A stretch of 64,000 bases of DNA from Sandaracinaceae bacterium (GCA_020633075.1 JACKEI010000005.1:124001-188000), one strand, 5' to 3'; shown: positions 1 to 9,221, counted from the stretch's first letter. Notes: generated by a model from the sequence alone, not told the origin. Made by a program: numbers and translations.

Positions 1-2
1 GC

Positions 3-125
3 GCGCGCTACCTCGCGCTGTTCGTGGTGCCTGACGGCCTGCCGGCGGCATCGTACCGCGTCGTGGTGCGCAGCGGCGGCCGCGAGGTGGCCTCCGCGCC
101 CTTCCCGCTGCGCGCGACCCCCTGA
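3..125 (+). CDS. C-terminal end of an unknown protein (partial)
   Basis: An open frame enters from the left edge and stops at TGA 123-125, giving about 40 residues (ends FPLRATP). The alternating hydrophobic pattern, with SYRVVVRSGGREV in the middle, suggests the last strands of a beta-sandwich or a secreted domain, but this is a guess from too little sequence. The next gene lies on the other strand with only about 34 bp between the two stops. Confidence 0.5.
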   Translation, partial: ARYLALFVVPDGLPAASYRVVVRSGGREVASAPFPLRATP

Positions 126-159
126 AGCCGGGCGCTCACGCCGACGCGGCTGACGTCGC

Positions 160-1047
160 TCACTCGGCGCACAGCACGCGCAGGCACGCGCGCCACCAGG
201 CCAAGAGGAACGCCTTGCGGAAGGGCTCTCCCAAGAAGTCGTCCGCCTCGTTGGTCGCGCGGGCAGCCGTGGCCTGCTGGATGCACACGAGCGCGAGGTC
301 GAGGTCGCCGTCCGCGCGCGCGCACTCTGCTGCGTTACAGGGGGCGAAGAGGCTGTAGTAGACGTTCTGGGGGCAGGTCCACTCGTCTTCCAGCATGGGC
401 CAGTGGAGCGAGCTGTACTCTCCGATGAACGCCGCCAAGGGAGCTGGGTCACCGTCCTCCAGCCAGCCGCTCACAGCCTCCAGGGTGGCCTGGGCTAGGT
501 CGTGGCGCACCGCCGCCATCGACATGATGCCGTCGAAGTAGGTGAGGCGTCCGCTCTTGGCCCAGTCCTTCCACACGGGGACCGCGATGGTGCACGCCTC
601 CACCAACAGCCGCACGCGAGTCGCGACCGGCACGCTGCCGAGCAGCGCCTGGGCTGTCTCGATGCGCGGCGGGTGGGGCAGGCGGAAGCTGCGGCCGGTG
701 CTCGCCTCGACATAGCGCCACGGGTGCGTCCGGTGCAGGAACGCGTCTTGGTGGTGCTCGGTGAGCAGCAGCACGGACAGCAGGAACACGGCGTCCGCGA
801 CCGCCAGCTCCGGGTCGGCGACGGTGAACGAGACCGCTCCCCACGGCGGCAAGAGGCCAGAGTCCGGCTCGGGCGTCGCGGCGCTCTCAGAGGCGAAGCG
901 CAGCATGACGCGGCCGTCGTCCCGCGCGGCGACGCTCCCCGAGAAGGGCGCGGCGCGGTCGCTCCCCGCGTCCTCGTGCTTCAGCGTGAGCACGTAGTCG
1001 GCGGGGTCGAGCGTGAGGACCACGAGCGCGTTGGGCGGTACCTGCAT
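160..1047 (-). CDS. Unknown cytoplasmic protein, 295 aa
   Basis: I do not recognise the family. The frame is open further upstream, but the ATG at 1047 (MQVPPNALVV) is preferred because a TATCCT hexamer ends exactly 6 nt before it and everything upstream has shadow-like Arg-rich composition. The protein has no signal peptide or membrane segment. It is rich in Trp, Ala and Leu, with a beta-rich first third and a helical remainder that could be helical repeats (for example the stretch around VSGWLEDGDPAPLAAF and the C-terminal KAFLLAWWRACLRVLC). It is transcribed alone, in the same direction as the DUF1592 operon but about 100 bp after it. Confidence 0.7.
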   Translation of the reverse strand: MQVPPNALVVLTLDPADYVLTLKHEDAGSDRAAPFSGSVAARDDGRVMLRFASESAATPEPDSGLLPPWGAVSFTVADPELAVADAVFLLSVLLLTEHHQDAFLHRTHPWRYVEASTGRSFRLPHPPRIETAQALLGSVPVATRVRLLVEACTIAVPVWKDWAKSGRLTYFDGIMSMAAVRHDLAQATLEAVSGWLEDGDPAPLAAFIGEYSSLHWPMLEDEWTCPQNVYYSLFAPCNAAECARADGDLDLALVCIQQATAARATNEADDFLGEPFRKAFLLAWWRACLRVLCAE

Positions 1048-1053
1048 GGCTCG

Positions 1054-1059
1054 AGGATA
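1054..1059 (-). promoter_or_regulatory. -10-like TATCCT, leaderless geometry
   Basis: TATCCT reads toward the ATG at 1047 with a 6-nt spacer (CGAGCC). No Shine-Dalgarno sequence fits between them. It supports the short start of the 295-aa gene. Confidence 0.5.
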
Positions 1060-1151
1060 CCGCGGCGCACTGGGCCGCCTGCAAGGCCGTGAGCGGCGCG
1101 TTGCAGACGCGGTGCTGTCGAGGGCCGCTTCGCCCGGCGCAGCCAACGCGG

Positions 1152-2102
1152 CTACAGGCCCGCGTCGGCCCGCTGTCCAGGCACCCCGTCGCCCGCAGCG
1201 ACCTCGCTGGGGTAGATGAACGCGGGCACGCCGTGCACACGAAACGAGGCGGAGAGCCCGTCGCACTCGCCGGTCTCGGGGTTCACCACGTCGGCCAACC
1301 CCTGCAGCGTTCTCCGGGCGATGACCGTGAGGCCATCCGCCGCGCCGCCGATCATCCCCACGACGTCGGCGAGGGCGCCCCAGTCGAGCGCCCCACCCAG
1401 CACCCCCGTCACCACCTCGTCCCCGTGGAACGTGAGACGTAGCCGACCAGACGTCATGGGCATGTCCAGGTCGATGCCCGAGATCGCCCCCACCAGCCGG
1501 GTCTGGACTCCTTGGAGCTCCACGACGCCGTCGACGATGCGTACCCGCTGCGCGACGGAAGGGATGTCGGGGTTCACCAGAAACGTTTGGCCGGAGAGCA
1601 GCCGTCCGTCCGTACCCACCGCCACTGCGCTGCCCGTCCCAATGTAGAGGCGGGCCATCACGTTGTCGTCGTTGAGCAGTGAGTCGACGCCGTCGAACTC
1701 GACCAACACGATGAGCAAGCCCGCGGAGATGGACTCCTGGAAGATGGAGCGAATCCGCTCGGTGTTGGTGCCGTCCCCGCCCGAGAGGATCCTCGCAAAG
1801 AACTCCAGCTGTCCCCCGAGCCGGTTGTCCACACCTCGCTCCCCCTCGCGCGAGACGTAGTCGGGATCGTCGCCGTGCGACGAGCAGGGGTTCGGCGCCC
1901 CATCGGGAAGCGAGACAGGACCATCGCTCCCGTCCAGGTCGAGCCCATCGGAGACCATCTCTTCGCCGTCGGGCTCCGCGACGCCGAGGACCAGCTGATC
2001 GAAGACGAAGTGGTAGGTCCGCGAAGGCTCCGGCGAGGCGCACGAGCCGGAGCAGAGCGAGGCGACGAGCAGCACAGTCAGCGAGAGCCGGGACACGTTC
2101 AT
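1152..2102 (-). CDS. Exported protein of DUF1592/DUF1552 operon, 316 aa
   Basis: The N-terminus (MNVSRLSLTVLLVASLCSGSC) is a hydrophobic export signal with a weak lipobox around Cys21, so the protein is exported and perhaps lipid-anchored. The rest is beta-rich with Asp/Gly-rich stretches and no motif I can name. Residues about 80-190 predict a globular core with conserved-looking segments such as IFQESISAGLLIVLVEFDG. Its ATG overlaps the stop of the DUF1552 gene by 4 nt (ATGA), so it is the third, translationally coupled gene of the 5217-to-1152 operon. In planctomycetes and myxobacteria DUF1552/DUF1592 pairs often stand beside such exported accessory proteins; the function is unknown. Confidence 0.75.
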   Translation of the reverse strand: MNVSRLSLTVLLVASLCSGSCASPEPSRTYHFVFDQLVLGVAEPDGEEMVSDGLDLDGSDGPVSLPDGAPNPCSSHGDDPDYVSREGERGVDNRLGGQLEFFARILSGGDGTNTERIRSIFQESISAGLLIVLVEFDGVDSLLNDDNVMARLYIGTGSAVAVGTDGRLLSGQTFLVNPDIPSVAQRVRIVDGVVELQGVQTRLVGAISGIDLDMPMTSGRLRLTFHGDEVVTGVLGGALDWGALADVVGMIGGAADGLTVIARRTLQGLADVVNPETGECDGLSASFRVHGVPAFIYPSEVAAGDGVPGQRADAGL

Positions 2103-3451
2103 GCCTCCATCTCGCTGAGTCCGTCGACGACGTGCGCTTCGGCAGCGCCGTAGGCGCTTACCCCCGCACCCACCGCGCGCAGGAGCGAGAAGGCGACCTT
2201 GGACGCGTTCGCGCCGACGGTGCGCACGTGCCGACCAGGTACCAGCCGCCCGCCGGCGGCGCCCGCCACGAGGATGGGATGGTTCTCCAGTCCGTGCGTC
2301 GCACCCAACGAGCAGCCGCTGGTGCCGAGCAGCGCCATGTTGTCGATGAGCCGGCAGTCGCCCTCTTGGATGGACGCGAGCTGCTCCACGAAGAAGGCGT
2401 ACTCCCCAACGATGTAGCGGCTCGCATCGACCAACAGGGCCTGCGCGTCGGCGCTGACCTTGTGGCTGAGGTTGTGGTGTCCGTCAGCGATGCCCGGGAA
2501 GCGGATCTCCGACCCCTCGGCCGTGAACACGGTGTGCACCACGCGTGTGCGATCGCACGCCAGGGCCATCGCGAGCACGCGGGCGAGCGCCCGGTGACGC
2601 TCCTGCATCTGTACGCGGCTATCGACCGTCGGATAGTCGCGACTCGGCTCGTCGGGGTAGTCGCAGGCTTCGAGCACTGCGGGCGCTTCGCGCCGCCGAA
2701 GCAGCAGCAACTCCAGCTCGCGGACGTGCGTCTCGTGCTCCGCCAGCCTGTGTCGGTCGTGGGCCCCGAGCTGCGAGCGCAGCGCGGCGAGCTCATCCCC
2801 CACGGCGGACAGGGCGCTCTCCTGCAGCTGCCAGCGGGGGTCGATGGTGGGCGGCTGGTTGGGCCGGTACCCCCCGTCGAAGAACACGCTGCGGTAGAGC
2901 TCGTACGGGTCCGACACGGGGGTGTTGACCTGATCGAGGCCGTTCCAGCTGACAGGCCGCCCGCCGCCCGGCTCGACCTTCACTCTGAGCGCAGGAAACG
3001 GGCTGGTGCTCCCGATGGCGTTCGCAGCCACGGCGTCGATCGTCGGCGCCGAGGAAACCGCGTCACGCGAGCTGCCCAAGGGCACGCCGGACAGGAACGA
3101 CGTGGTGCCGTCGATGTGCGGCTCGCGCACGTTGGACATGATGTTCGCGCCGGTGATCACGGTCACGTCCCGTTGTACGGGCGTCAGCAGCTCCAGCTGT
3201 CGGCTCGGCACCCAGGCAGGCTCGCCAGGGAGCACGGTCCTCGGGTCCAAGTCTGTGGGCGCCCAGCGATCCGGGATGACGCCGTTGCCCCAGAACCAGA
3301 CGCCGAAACGCTTGGGGAACGCTTGGCCGTCCGCGAGGGCCGTGCCGTTGTCGTTGCAGAACAAGTCGAACATGGGCAGGCCCAGCGTGACGGTGGCGCC
3401 ACCCAGGAGCCCCTTGAGCACGGTGCGCCGAGTGAGTGTCCGCTTGGCCAT
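2099..3451 (-). CDS. DUF1552 family exported protein, 450 aa
   Basis: The protein starts with a twin-arginine-like leader (MAKRTLTRRTVLKGLLGGA), followed by a long alpha/beta domain typical of DUF1552 (PF07586): the FGVWFWGNGVIPDRW segment near residue 50, the NVREPHIDGTTSFLSG segment near 110, and the C-terminal GTSGCSLGATHGLENHPIL block. This layout resembles DUF1501-type and sulfatase-like folds, and the role of the family is unknown. The ATG shares one base with the stop of the DUF1592 gene (TGATG) and its own stop overlaps the next ATG by 4 nt. It is therefore the middle gene of a strictly coupled operon, and its product probably acts with the DUF1592 protein in the periplasm. Confidence 0.9.
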   Translation of the reverse strand: MAKRTLTRRTVLKGLLGGATVTLGLPMFDLFCNDNGTALADGQAFPKRFGVWFWGNGVIPDRWAPTDLDPRTVLPGEPAWVPSRQLELLTPVQRDVTVITGANIMSNVREPHIDGTTSFLSGVPLGSSRDAVSSAPTIDAVAANAIGSTSPFPALRVKVEPGGGRPVSWNGLDQVNTPVSDPYELYRSVFFDGGYRPNQPPTIDPRWQLQESALSAVGDELAALRSQLGAHDRHRLAEHETHVRELELLLLRRREAPAVLEACDYPDEPSRDYPTVDSRVQMQERHRALARVLAMALACDRTRVVHTVFTAEGSEIRFPGIADGHHNLSHKVSADAQALLVDASRYIVGEYAFFVEQLASIQEGDCRLIDNMALLGTSGCSLGATHGLENHPILVAGAAGGRLVPGRHVRTVGANASKVAFSLLRAVGAGVSAYGAAEAHVVDGLSEMEA

Positions 3452-5217
3452 CAGTTGCGCTCCTCGTCGCTTCCGCTGTCATCGCCACGTAGGCCGTTCG
3501 CGTGCCGGAAGCCCTCGGACAACGCCACGCTCACCAGCAGCTCCTTGATGCGATAGCCGCCCGTGATGAACGCGCGCTGCAGCTCCCGGAGCTGCGCCTC
3601 CTCGGACGGAAGGTCCGCGTGGCTGGTGGCGTAGCGGTACATGCTCCGGACCAGACACGAAGGCAGCGCGGGGTGGTTTCGGATGGCCTCCGCCAGTTCG
3701 CTCGCGGACTCGAACGCCACTCCGTCCAGCTCTCCGCTCGCGTCGATTTCGTGCTCCCGCGCGACCAAGCGGTCTCCCGTGTCCTCGTCGCGCGCGACGT
3801 TGCCCTGGTCGTCGAACAAGAACTGGCGCTCGACGCGGCGGTACTGCCCGATGCCGTCGAAATGCTGAAAGCCGAACCCGATGGGGTCCATCAGCGCGTG
3901 ACAGCTGGCACACACCGGATTGTCGCGATGCTCCGAGAGCTGCTCACGCAGGGGCAGCTCTGCGGAGCGCCCTGCCAGGTCCGTCTCGACATTGGCGGGC
4001 GGCGGCGGGATCTCTTGACACAGCAGGACCGCGCGCACGAACGCGCCGCGCCGCGTGGGCGACGCATCTGTGGGGCTCGCGTGAGGTGCGAGGAACGACG
4101 CCTGTCCCAAGATGCCCCGCCGCGGGCTGTCGTCCGGGTGGGTGTACAAGGCAAAGCCATCGCCGATCACCGGCGCCGGAACGGCGTAGAGGGCCGCGAG
4201 ACGCCGATTGACGAACGTGCGGCGCGTGGTGAAGAGGTCGCGATAGTCGGCGTCTTGGTCGAAGACGTGATCCTCGATCGTCATCAACGTCTCCCGCCGA
4301 GCGTCGCCAGCGAGCTCCGCGTTGGCATGGAGAAACACGACCGAGTCCTTCACCCCTCCGTCCTTTTCGAGCTCGAGCATCTCGGAGAAGAAGTTGGCTA
4401 TGCCGGCCCGCGCGCGCTCGTCTTCGATCATTCTCCGAACCTCGCGCTCCAGCCCTTCAGCCGTGTCGAGTCCACCGGACTCTGCGACGTCGAGTAGCGC
4501 TTCATCGGGCGTGGTGTTCCAGAGGAAGAAGCTGAGCCGGCTGGCGAGCTCGGCGCCGTTGACGACGAGGGTGTCGGACGTCCCGTCGAGCGGCTCCCCG
4601 ATCTCGTGGCGGTACAGGAAGAACGGCGACTGCAGCTGCGCCATGATGGCGGCCTCGAGCCCGCCGTAGAAGTCCTCGATCCCCGGGAGCCGCGCACCCT
4701 CGCGGGCAAGCCGGAGATGCCGCTGCAGCTCGGCCTCGGTCAACGTGCGGCGGTAGAGCAGCCGCCCGTACCGGGACAGGAACTGCGACGCGCACCCGTC
4801 GTCGACCACACCGGTGGGCGTGCAGGGCATCACCCGTTCACGGATGGGGCCAGGGGCCATGAGCTGCGCGGCGATACGGCTCGCCTCTTCCTGATAGCGA
4901 TTGGCGCCGTCGGGTGCGAGCACGATTGTGGATGTCCGCACCATGAAGAACCCAGCCTCGCGCTGGTCGACGGGCGCGGGCTGCCCAACCGTGACGTCGC
5001 CCCCAAAGATGTCCCGGACGGCGTTGCGGTACTGCGCCGGCGTCAGGAGGTTGAGCTGCGCCGGCGCGGCGACGAACGGGGGCGGCGGCGGGAGGGGGTC
5101 CGGCTCCTGCCTATCCGCGGGCGCCTCGCCGATCATGCCTGTGGTCGTGCAGCCGGCGAGCGCGAGCACCCCCAGGCCCAACGCCAGGAAGGGCGTCCGG
5201 GACACGCTGGTCATCAT
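3451..5217 (-). CDS. DUF1592-type multidomain lipoprotein with one CxxCH motif
   Basis: 588 aa from the ATG at 5217. An in-frame upstream start at 5259 would spoil the leader, while the ATG at 5217 gives a clean lipoprotein signal ending LALAGC (Cys23). Domain order matches the planctomycete/myxobacterial family DUF1587-DUF1595-DUF1592-DUF1588-DUF1585: LLTPAQYRNAVRDIFGG near the start, RLSFFLWNTTPDEALLDVA in the middle, RRGILGQASFLAPHASP, then NPVCASCHALMDPIGFGFQ, and a C-terminal DUF1585-like end. CASCH is a possible covalent c-type haem site. The family occurs with DUF1552; its biochemical role is not established. First gene of the 5217-to-1152 operon. Confidence 0.9.
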   Translation of the reverse strand: MMTSVSRTPFLALGLGVLALAGCTTTGMIGEAPADRQEPDPLPPPPPFVAAPAQLNLLTPAQYRNAVRDIFGGDVTVGQPAPVDQREAGFFMVRTSTIVLAPDGANRYQEEASRIAAQLMAPGPIRERVMPCTPTGVVDDGCASQFLSRYGRLLYRRTLTEAELQRHLRLAREGARLPGIEDFYGGLEAAIMAQLQSPFFLYRHEIGEPLDGTSDTLVVNGAELASRLSFFLWNTTPDEALLDVAESGGLDTAEGLEREVRRMIEDERARAGIANFFSEMLELEKDGGVKDSVVFLHANAELAGDARRETLMTIEDHVFDQDADYRDLFTTRRTFVNRRLAALYAVPAPVIGDGFALYTHPDDSPRRGILGQASFLAPHASPTDASPTRRGAFVRAVLLCQEIPPPPANVETDLAGRSAELPLREQLSEHRDNPVCASCHALMDPIGFGFQHFDGIGQYRRVERQFLFDDQGNVARDEDTGDRLVAREHEIDASGELDGVAFESASELAEAIRNHPALPSCLVRSMYRYATSHADLPSEEAQLRELQRAFITGGYRIKELLVSVALSEGFRHANGLRGDDSGSDEERN

Positions 5218-5469
5218 ACGTTTCCGGGACCAGGACCACGGGCGCGCGTATTCGTCCACTGCGTTGTCAGGCTACCCGTCGGTGCCCTCCGAGGCATTCC
5301 ATCTGCGGCCAAAGAGTAGTCACTTGCGGACTCATTTCGCGCGGCCGCTGCGGCCGCGAGCCCGTTGGCGACGCCCTGCCGACACACGGGAGCCCGCGGT
5401 CATGGTGACGTCGCTGACGCGATCCTGTACACAAGCCCGGTGGGTCGAGTTCTCGTCGAGGAGCGTCGC

Positions 5470-6366
5470 ATGCTCGAGTTTGCTGGTTCGTTGTCACGTC
5501 TCACTACCCTGGCAAGCCTGGAGGTGTGCCTGCTCACCTCGGGCTGCATGGGCACGCGCACGGCCGCGACCGAGGGCGGAGAGACGCCGCCCCAGATACC
5601 GTCCGAGGACCCCGTCGCCGCGCCGCAGCCCCTCGTGGTAGACGACGACGCGGACGACGCCGCAGCAGAAGACGAGAGTCCCCGCCGCATCGAGGCGCTG
5701 CGCCTCGGGAGCGACGTCATCCTGCTGGAGCCACGCGGCGTGTGGACGACGCTCGCGGTCACCCACACGCAGGAGGGTGGCCGCGTCAGAGTCGTCCTCA
5801 GCAGCGCCGTAGACCCATTCGGGCCCCGCGACGCGAGCGCGGTTCAGTGGGTGGAGGCCACCGCCCCGCGCAACGCAGACGACTTCGTCGGGACCTGGGC
5901 CATCAGCGGGTCGGTCGCGACTGCGGGTGGCGCCATCGGCTGGCGTCGCGAGTACCGCCTGGCCGCAGACGGCCGCTACACCTTCTCCGCGTACCCTTCG
6001 CTCTCGGGTGAAGGCACCTGGCGCCAACGCGAGCCACGCAGCGCGCACGTCTTGCTGGAGGGGATGAACGGGGGCGACGCCGTCGGCCTGGTGCGCGACC
6101 CGCGCCTCCATTCACCCGACGTCGGGGTGCTCGCCGCAGCGCTGGTCCAGGTGCGGCAGACGGACACGCCGCCGCCACCACCCCCCGGTCAGGTTCCCTC
6201 CGCGAACACGGCCCCCTCAGACCCACTCGCCGCCGGACCCGCGCGGACGACCACCACCGAAGTCACGACCGACGCGGACGGCGCGTTCGAGCTCACGTTG
6301 CAGCCCTGGGCACGGCAGCTGGTCATCACAGACGACCGACAGCGCCGCGTCACGGTGGTGCTCTAG
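5470..6366 (+). CDS. Lipoprotein of unknown function, 298 aa
   Basis: The ATG at 5470 is chosen because a GAGGAG ribosome binding site lies 7 nt upstream and the product begins with a lipoprotein leader ending LLTSGC (Cys26). The frame extends upstream but that part has no leader character. After the Cys comes an acidic, Pro-rich linker (about residues 27-70), then a beta-rich domain (YRLAADGRYTFSAYPSLSGEGTW resembles a lipocalin-like strand repeat), a Pro/Thr linker with a run of prolines (about residues 233-255), and a final segment ending TDADGAFELTLQPWARQLVI that looks like a carboxypeptidase-regulatory-like beta fold. Divergent from the DUF1592 operon, with about 250 bp between them that hold no recognisable site. 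Confidence 0.75.
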   Translation: MLEFAGSLSRLTTLASLEVCLLTSGCMGTRTAATEGGETPPQIPSEDPVAAPQPLVVDDDADDAAAEDESPRRIEALRLGSDVILLEPRGVWTTLAVTHTQEGGRVRVVLSSAVDPFGPRDASAVQWVEATAPRNADDFVGTWAISGSVATAGGAIGWRREYRLAADGRYTFSAYPSLSGEGTWRQREPRSAHVLLEGMNGGDAVGLVRDPRLHSPDVGVLAAALVQVRQTDTPPPPPPGQVPSANTAPSDPLAAGPARTTTTEVTTDADGAFELTLQPWARQLVITDDRQRRVTVVL

Positions 6367-6481
6367 GCTGCTCGGTCCACGTAACGCGGCTCCCTCTAGC
6401 GTTGCGTCTACGAACTGCGCGTGGCCTGCTCATGGTACTCCTGCTCACGTCCGATCCACGGACCATGGGTGACCCTCTCGC

Positions 6482-7306
6482 GTGCCGCGCCTCGTTCCAC
6501 TGACCGACTTCGTGCAGGCGCCGCTCGGCGGGGCGACGGCTTCGGAGCGCGCCGTGTTCTGGTTTGCGCGGCCCGAGCTGCGGCTCGTCAGCATCTGGGG
6601 GACACCGCGCGACGCCGACGCCTCGTTTCTGATGGGGGCGATGGCGACCGAGATCCGGGAGGACGCGGCGCGCCATGCGTCTTACGTGGACCTGCGCGAC
6701 TTCGACGACGTCAGCGCCGAGGTCTTCCAGACCTTTCTGGGCTACATGAGACAGCACCGCGCGCAGTTCTCTCGCGCGGTGACGAAGTCGGCCATCGTCG
6801 CCAGTGAACGCATGAGCTCCGCGGCGGCGTTGGGGTACACGCGCCTCTTGGGCGACCCCTTCCCGTCGCAGGTGTTCGATCGCGGCGAGGACGCGCTGGC
6901 ATGGCTGGGCTTCGGTGCGGAAGCGCAGTCCCTGTTGACCGACTTGTCGAGCCTGGTGCAGCAGGTGCGCGACTCCACGGTGGTCGCGCGGCTGCGCGAC
7001 ATGTGGCGCAGCGACCTGAGACAGACGCGCATCGCCGACGCGGCGCGTGCGCTGGGCTTGTCCACGCGGCTGCTCCAGCGGCAGCTCGCGGCTGCGGGCA
7101 CGACGTTTCGGGACGAGCTGCGCAGAGCTCGGGTGGAGCGCGCCAAGGTGCTGCTCCGCGATACGGACGAGAAGCTCTTCGGCGTCGCGACAGAGGTCGG
7201 GTTCGAGAAGGCCGCGAGCCTCATCGACGCGTTCAAGCGCGAGACGGGCCTCACCCCGGAGAGCTGGCGGACAGCAACGAGAATGGCGCGTTCCGGGAAC
7301 GACTAG
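6482..7306 (+). CDS. AraC-type helix-turn-helix regulator, 274 aa
   Basis: The C-terminal about 95 residues carry two helix-turn-helix units in AraC/XylS style: TRIADAARALGLSTRLLQRQL, then KLFGVATEVGFEKAASLIDAFKRETGLTPESWR, which closely matches the second HTH and the terminal signature of the family. The first about 170 residues are a ligand or partner domain I do not recognise; it contains FWFARPELRLVSIWG and a helical stretch and is not an obvious cupin. The start is GTG 6482, with no clear Shine-Dalgarno site, so the N-terminus is uncertain by a few residues. The hydroxylase gene follows 49 bp downstream on the same strand and is the likeliest target. Confidence 0.85.
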   Translation: MPRLVPLTDFVQAPLGGATASERAVFWFARPELRLVSIWGTPRDADASFLMGAMATEIREDAARHASYVDLRDFDDVSAEVFQTFLGYMRQHRAQFSRAVTKSAIVASERMSSAAALGYTRLLGDPFPSQVFDRGEDALAWLGFGAEAQSLLTDLSSLVQQVRDSTVVARLRDMWRSDLRQTRIADAARALGLSTRLLQRQLAAAGTTFRDELRRARVERAKVLLRDTDEKLFGVATEVGFEKAASLIDAFKRETGLTPESWRTATRMARSGND

Positions 7307-7355
7307 GCGCGCTCGTGGATCGACGACGGGGGTCGAGGGGCGCCAGACTGAACCC

Positions 7356-7907
7356 ATGGAGCAGCCCATCCAGCTCATCGTGGCGGCCTCGAGCGGCGCG
7401 GTGACCCTCTCCCTGATCGAGTACCTACACCATCGCGTCGGAGGTCACACCGTGCGGCTTGGCGAGCGACTCCGAGAGGCTCACCAAGCCCACCACCGAG
7501 ACCCCCAAGAGGGCGGCGTCGCGCTCCGCACGAAGTACCGTCAGCGTCTGCCGCTCGTGGCGGGGGTGGGTTCGCTGATCGCAGGGGCGAGCTGGCTCGT
7601 CTTCGACGGTCCCATCGCCGCGGCGGTGTTGACGGGGTCCGTGCTCGGATACCTCTACAGCGAGGGCTACCACCATCACATGCATCACCGGGCCCCGCAC
7701 ACGCGCGTCGGCGCGTGGCTGCGACGGCACCACTACGTCCACCACTTCGTGGACACCAAGGTCAACTACGGGTTCACGTCGCCGGTCTGGGACCTCGTCT
7801 TCGGCACGTACAAGGCGGCGGAGACGGTCACGCTGCCACCGGACCGGGTGCCCGCGGACCTCGACCCGGGGATGGGCTTCGTGCTTCGGGAGCGCCGGAG
7901 TCGATAG
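7356..7907 (+). CDS. Fatty acid hydroxylase/sterol desaturase superfamily membrane protein
   Basis: 183 aa from the ATG at 7356. The frame is open upstream inside the araC-type gene but those residues are shadow. Histidine clusters of the di-iron membrane hydroxylase superfamily are all present in order: EYLHHRVGGH near residue 25, HQAHH near residue 45, YHHHMHH near residue 110, and HHYVHH near residue 128. Hydrophobic segments between them (LPLVAGVGSLIAGASWLVF and IAAAVLTGSVLGYLY) supply membrane helices. The family oxidises lipid or carotenoid chains using two iron atoms; the substrate here cannot be read from sequence. CAGACT lies 6 nt before the ATG and may be a weak -10. The neighbour upstream is an AraC-type regulator. 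Confidence 0.85.
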   Translation: MEQPIQLIVAASSGAVTLSLIEYLHHRVGGHTVRLGERLREAHQAHHRDPQEGGVALRTKYRQRLPLVAGVGSLIAGASWLVFDGPIAAAVLTGSVLGYLYSEGYHHHMHHRAPHTRVGAWLRRHHYVHHFVDTKVNYGFTSPVWDLVFGTYKAAETVTLPPDRVPADLDPGMGFVLRERRSR

Positions 7908-7934
7908 CCCCGTCCGAAGAGCACGAGAGGCCGG

Positions 7935-9161
7935 CTACCCCAGCACCTCGAACCCGAGCCCCGCGTTGCGCGTCAGCCGGTTGATGAGACGCTCGTCAAA
8001 GGCCGTAGCCGTCGTCCAGAAGCCGCCGCGGCGCTCGTCCTTCGAGACCTCGAGCGCCAGGCAGATGCCCGCCTCCGCGAGCATCTTGGCGGTGGAGCCG
8101 TACCCCGGGTCGCGGTCCCCGGTGACCTTCGTGCGGATGGTCTGCCCGTCCTTGGTCGTGCCGAAGAAGCGCAGGTCGTAGTAGCCGTTCTCCTGCGCCT
8201 CCGGGCTGGGCCCTTCACCGGGGGACGGCAGGACGAACCTCTCGAGCGCAGCGCGCGTGGGCGGCAGGGCCGCCGCCAGCATGAAGGCCCCCATGCCCGC
8301 CACCATGGCGTTGGCAGCGACGGCGCCGCCGAAGCCCGGACGGGTCATGACGGCTTCGTTGTACGTGAACCCATCGGCGTAGGGCGCGAGCGCGTTGGAG
8401 CGCATGACCACGCGCTCGTTGATCGCCGCCATCACGAACGGGGCGACCCAGGTCCCCGCGATGGGGTCCTTCTGGGCCGTCTGAATGCTGCGCTGCGCCT
8501 TGTTGCGTGGCGTCCCAGGGGGGCACAACGAGTAGGGGTCGGTGAGCTCCTTGCGCAGCTGACTGTCCTTCGAGGCCTCTTCCACCAGGTTCAGCATGCT
8601 GGCGATGGTGCCCCCCGAAGCCCCACCCTTCGCCGCTTTGACGCGCATCGCGACCTGCGTGCAGTTCTGACCGAAGCGCGCCCGCGCATTGCTCTGGAGG
8701 TGCCACACGCCCATGTCACTGGGAATGGAGTCGAACCCACAGCTCGGCACGATGCGGGCGCCGGTCTCTCGCGCGCGCGGCTCGTAGGCGTAGATCATCT
8801 TTCGGACCCACTGCGCTTCGCCCGTGAGGTCCACGTAGTCGGTGCCGGTCTCCGCGCAGGCCTTCACCAGCGCCTCTCCGTACAGCGCGTAGGGACCCAC
8901 CGTGGAGATGACCAGCCGCGTCTGCTTGCACAGCTCGGTCATGTCGGGCTCCGAGAGGGCGTCTGCGACGATGAGCGGGAGCTCGCGCGCCCCCGACCCG
9001 AGAGAGCTCCGCACGCTCTCGAGCTTCGCCTGGGACCGACCGGCCGCCGCCCAACGCACGTCGCGCTGCAGGCCGTACTCGTCGAGCATGTAGCGGCACA
9101 GGATCTGTCCGACGAAGCTCGTGGCCCCGAAAACGATGATGTCGTACTTCTTCTCGGTCAT
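7935..9161 (-). CDS. Saccharopine dehydrogenase-like NAD(P)-dependent oxidoreductase
   Basis: 408 aa. The N-terminus is a Rossmann nucleotide-binding fold (KYDIIVFGATSFVGQILCRY) with a GRSQAKLE second motif, continuing into VISTVGPYALYGEALVKAC and YVDLTGEAQWVRKMI, the signature of the saccharopine dehydrogenase-like/trans-acting enoyl reductase group. In mycobacteria members reduce polyketide-derived enoyl chains; animal members are SCCPDH-like. The C-terminal part has a hydrophobic segment (AVAANAMVAGMGAFMLAAAL) that may associate with membrane. A GGAGAG site lies 5 nt before the ATG. The substrate is unknown. It is divergent from the deazaflavin oxidoreductase gene, with a palindrome in between, and convergent with the hydroxylase gene, so a shared lipid-modifying role is possible but inferred only from position. 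Confidence 0.88.
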   Translation of the reverse strand: MTEKKYDIIVFGATSFVGQILCRYMLDEYGLQRDVRWAAAGRSQAKLESVRSSLGSGARELPLIVADALSEPDMTELCKQTRLVISTVGPYALYGEALVKACAETGTDYVDLTGEAQWVRKMIYAYEPRARETGARIVPSCGFDSIPSDMGVWHLQSNARARFGQNCTQVAMRVKAAKGGASGGTIASMLNLVEEASKDSQLRKELTDPYSLCPPGTPRNKAQRSIQTAQKDPIAGTWVAPFVMAAINERVVMRSNALAPYADGFTYNEAVMTRPGFGGAVAANAMVAGMGAFMLAAALPPTRAALERFVLPSPGEGPSPEAQENGYYDLRFFGTTKDGQTIRTKVTGDRDPGYGSTAKMLAEAGICLALEVSKDERRGGFWTTATAFDERLINRLTRNAGLGFEVLG

Positions 9162-9221
9162 GGACTCTCCGCGTACGCGCGCCCGCCGTCGTGGCCTGGG
9201 CTGCGCGTCAAGGTAGCGTTC

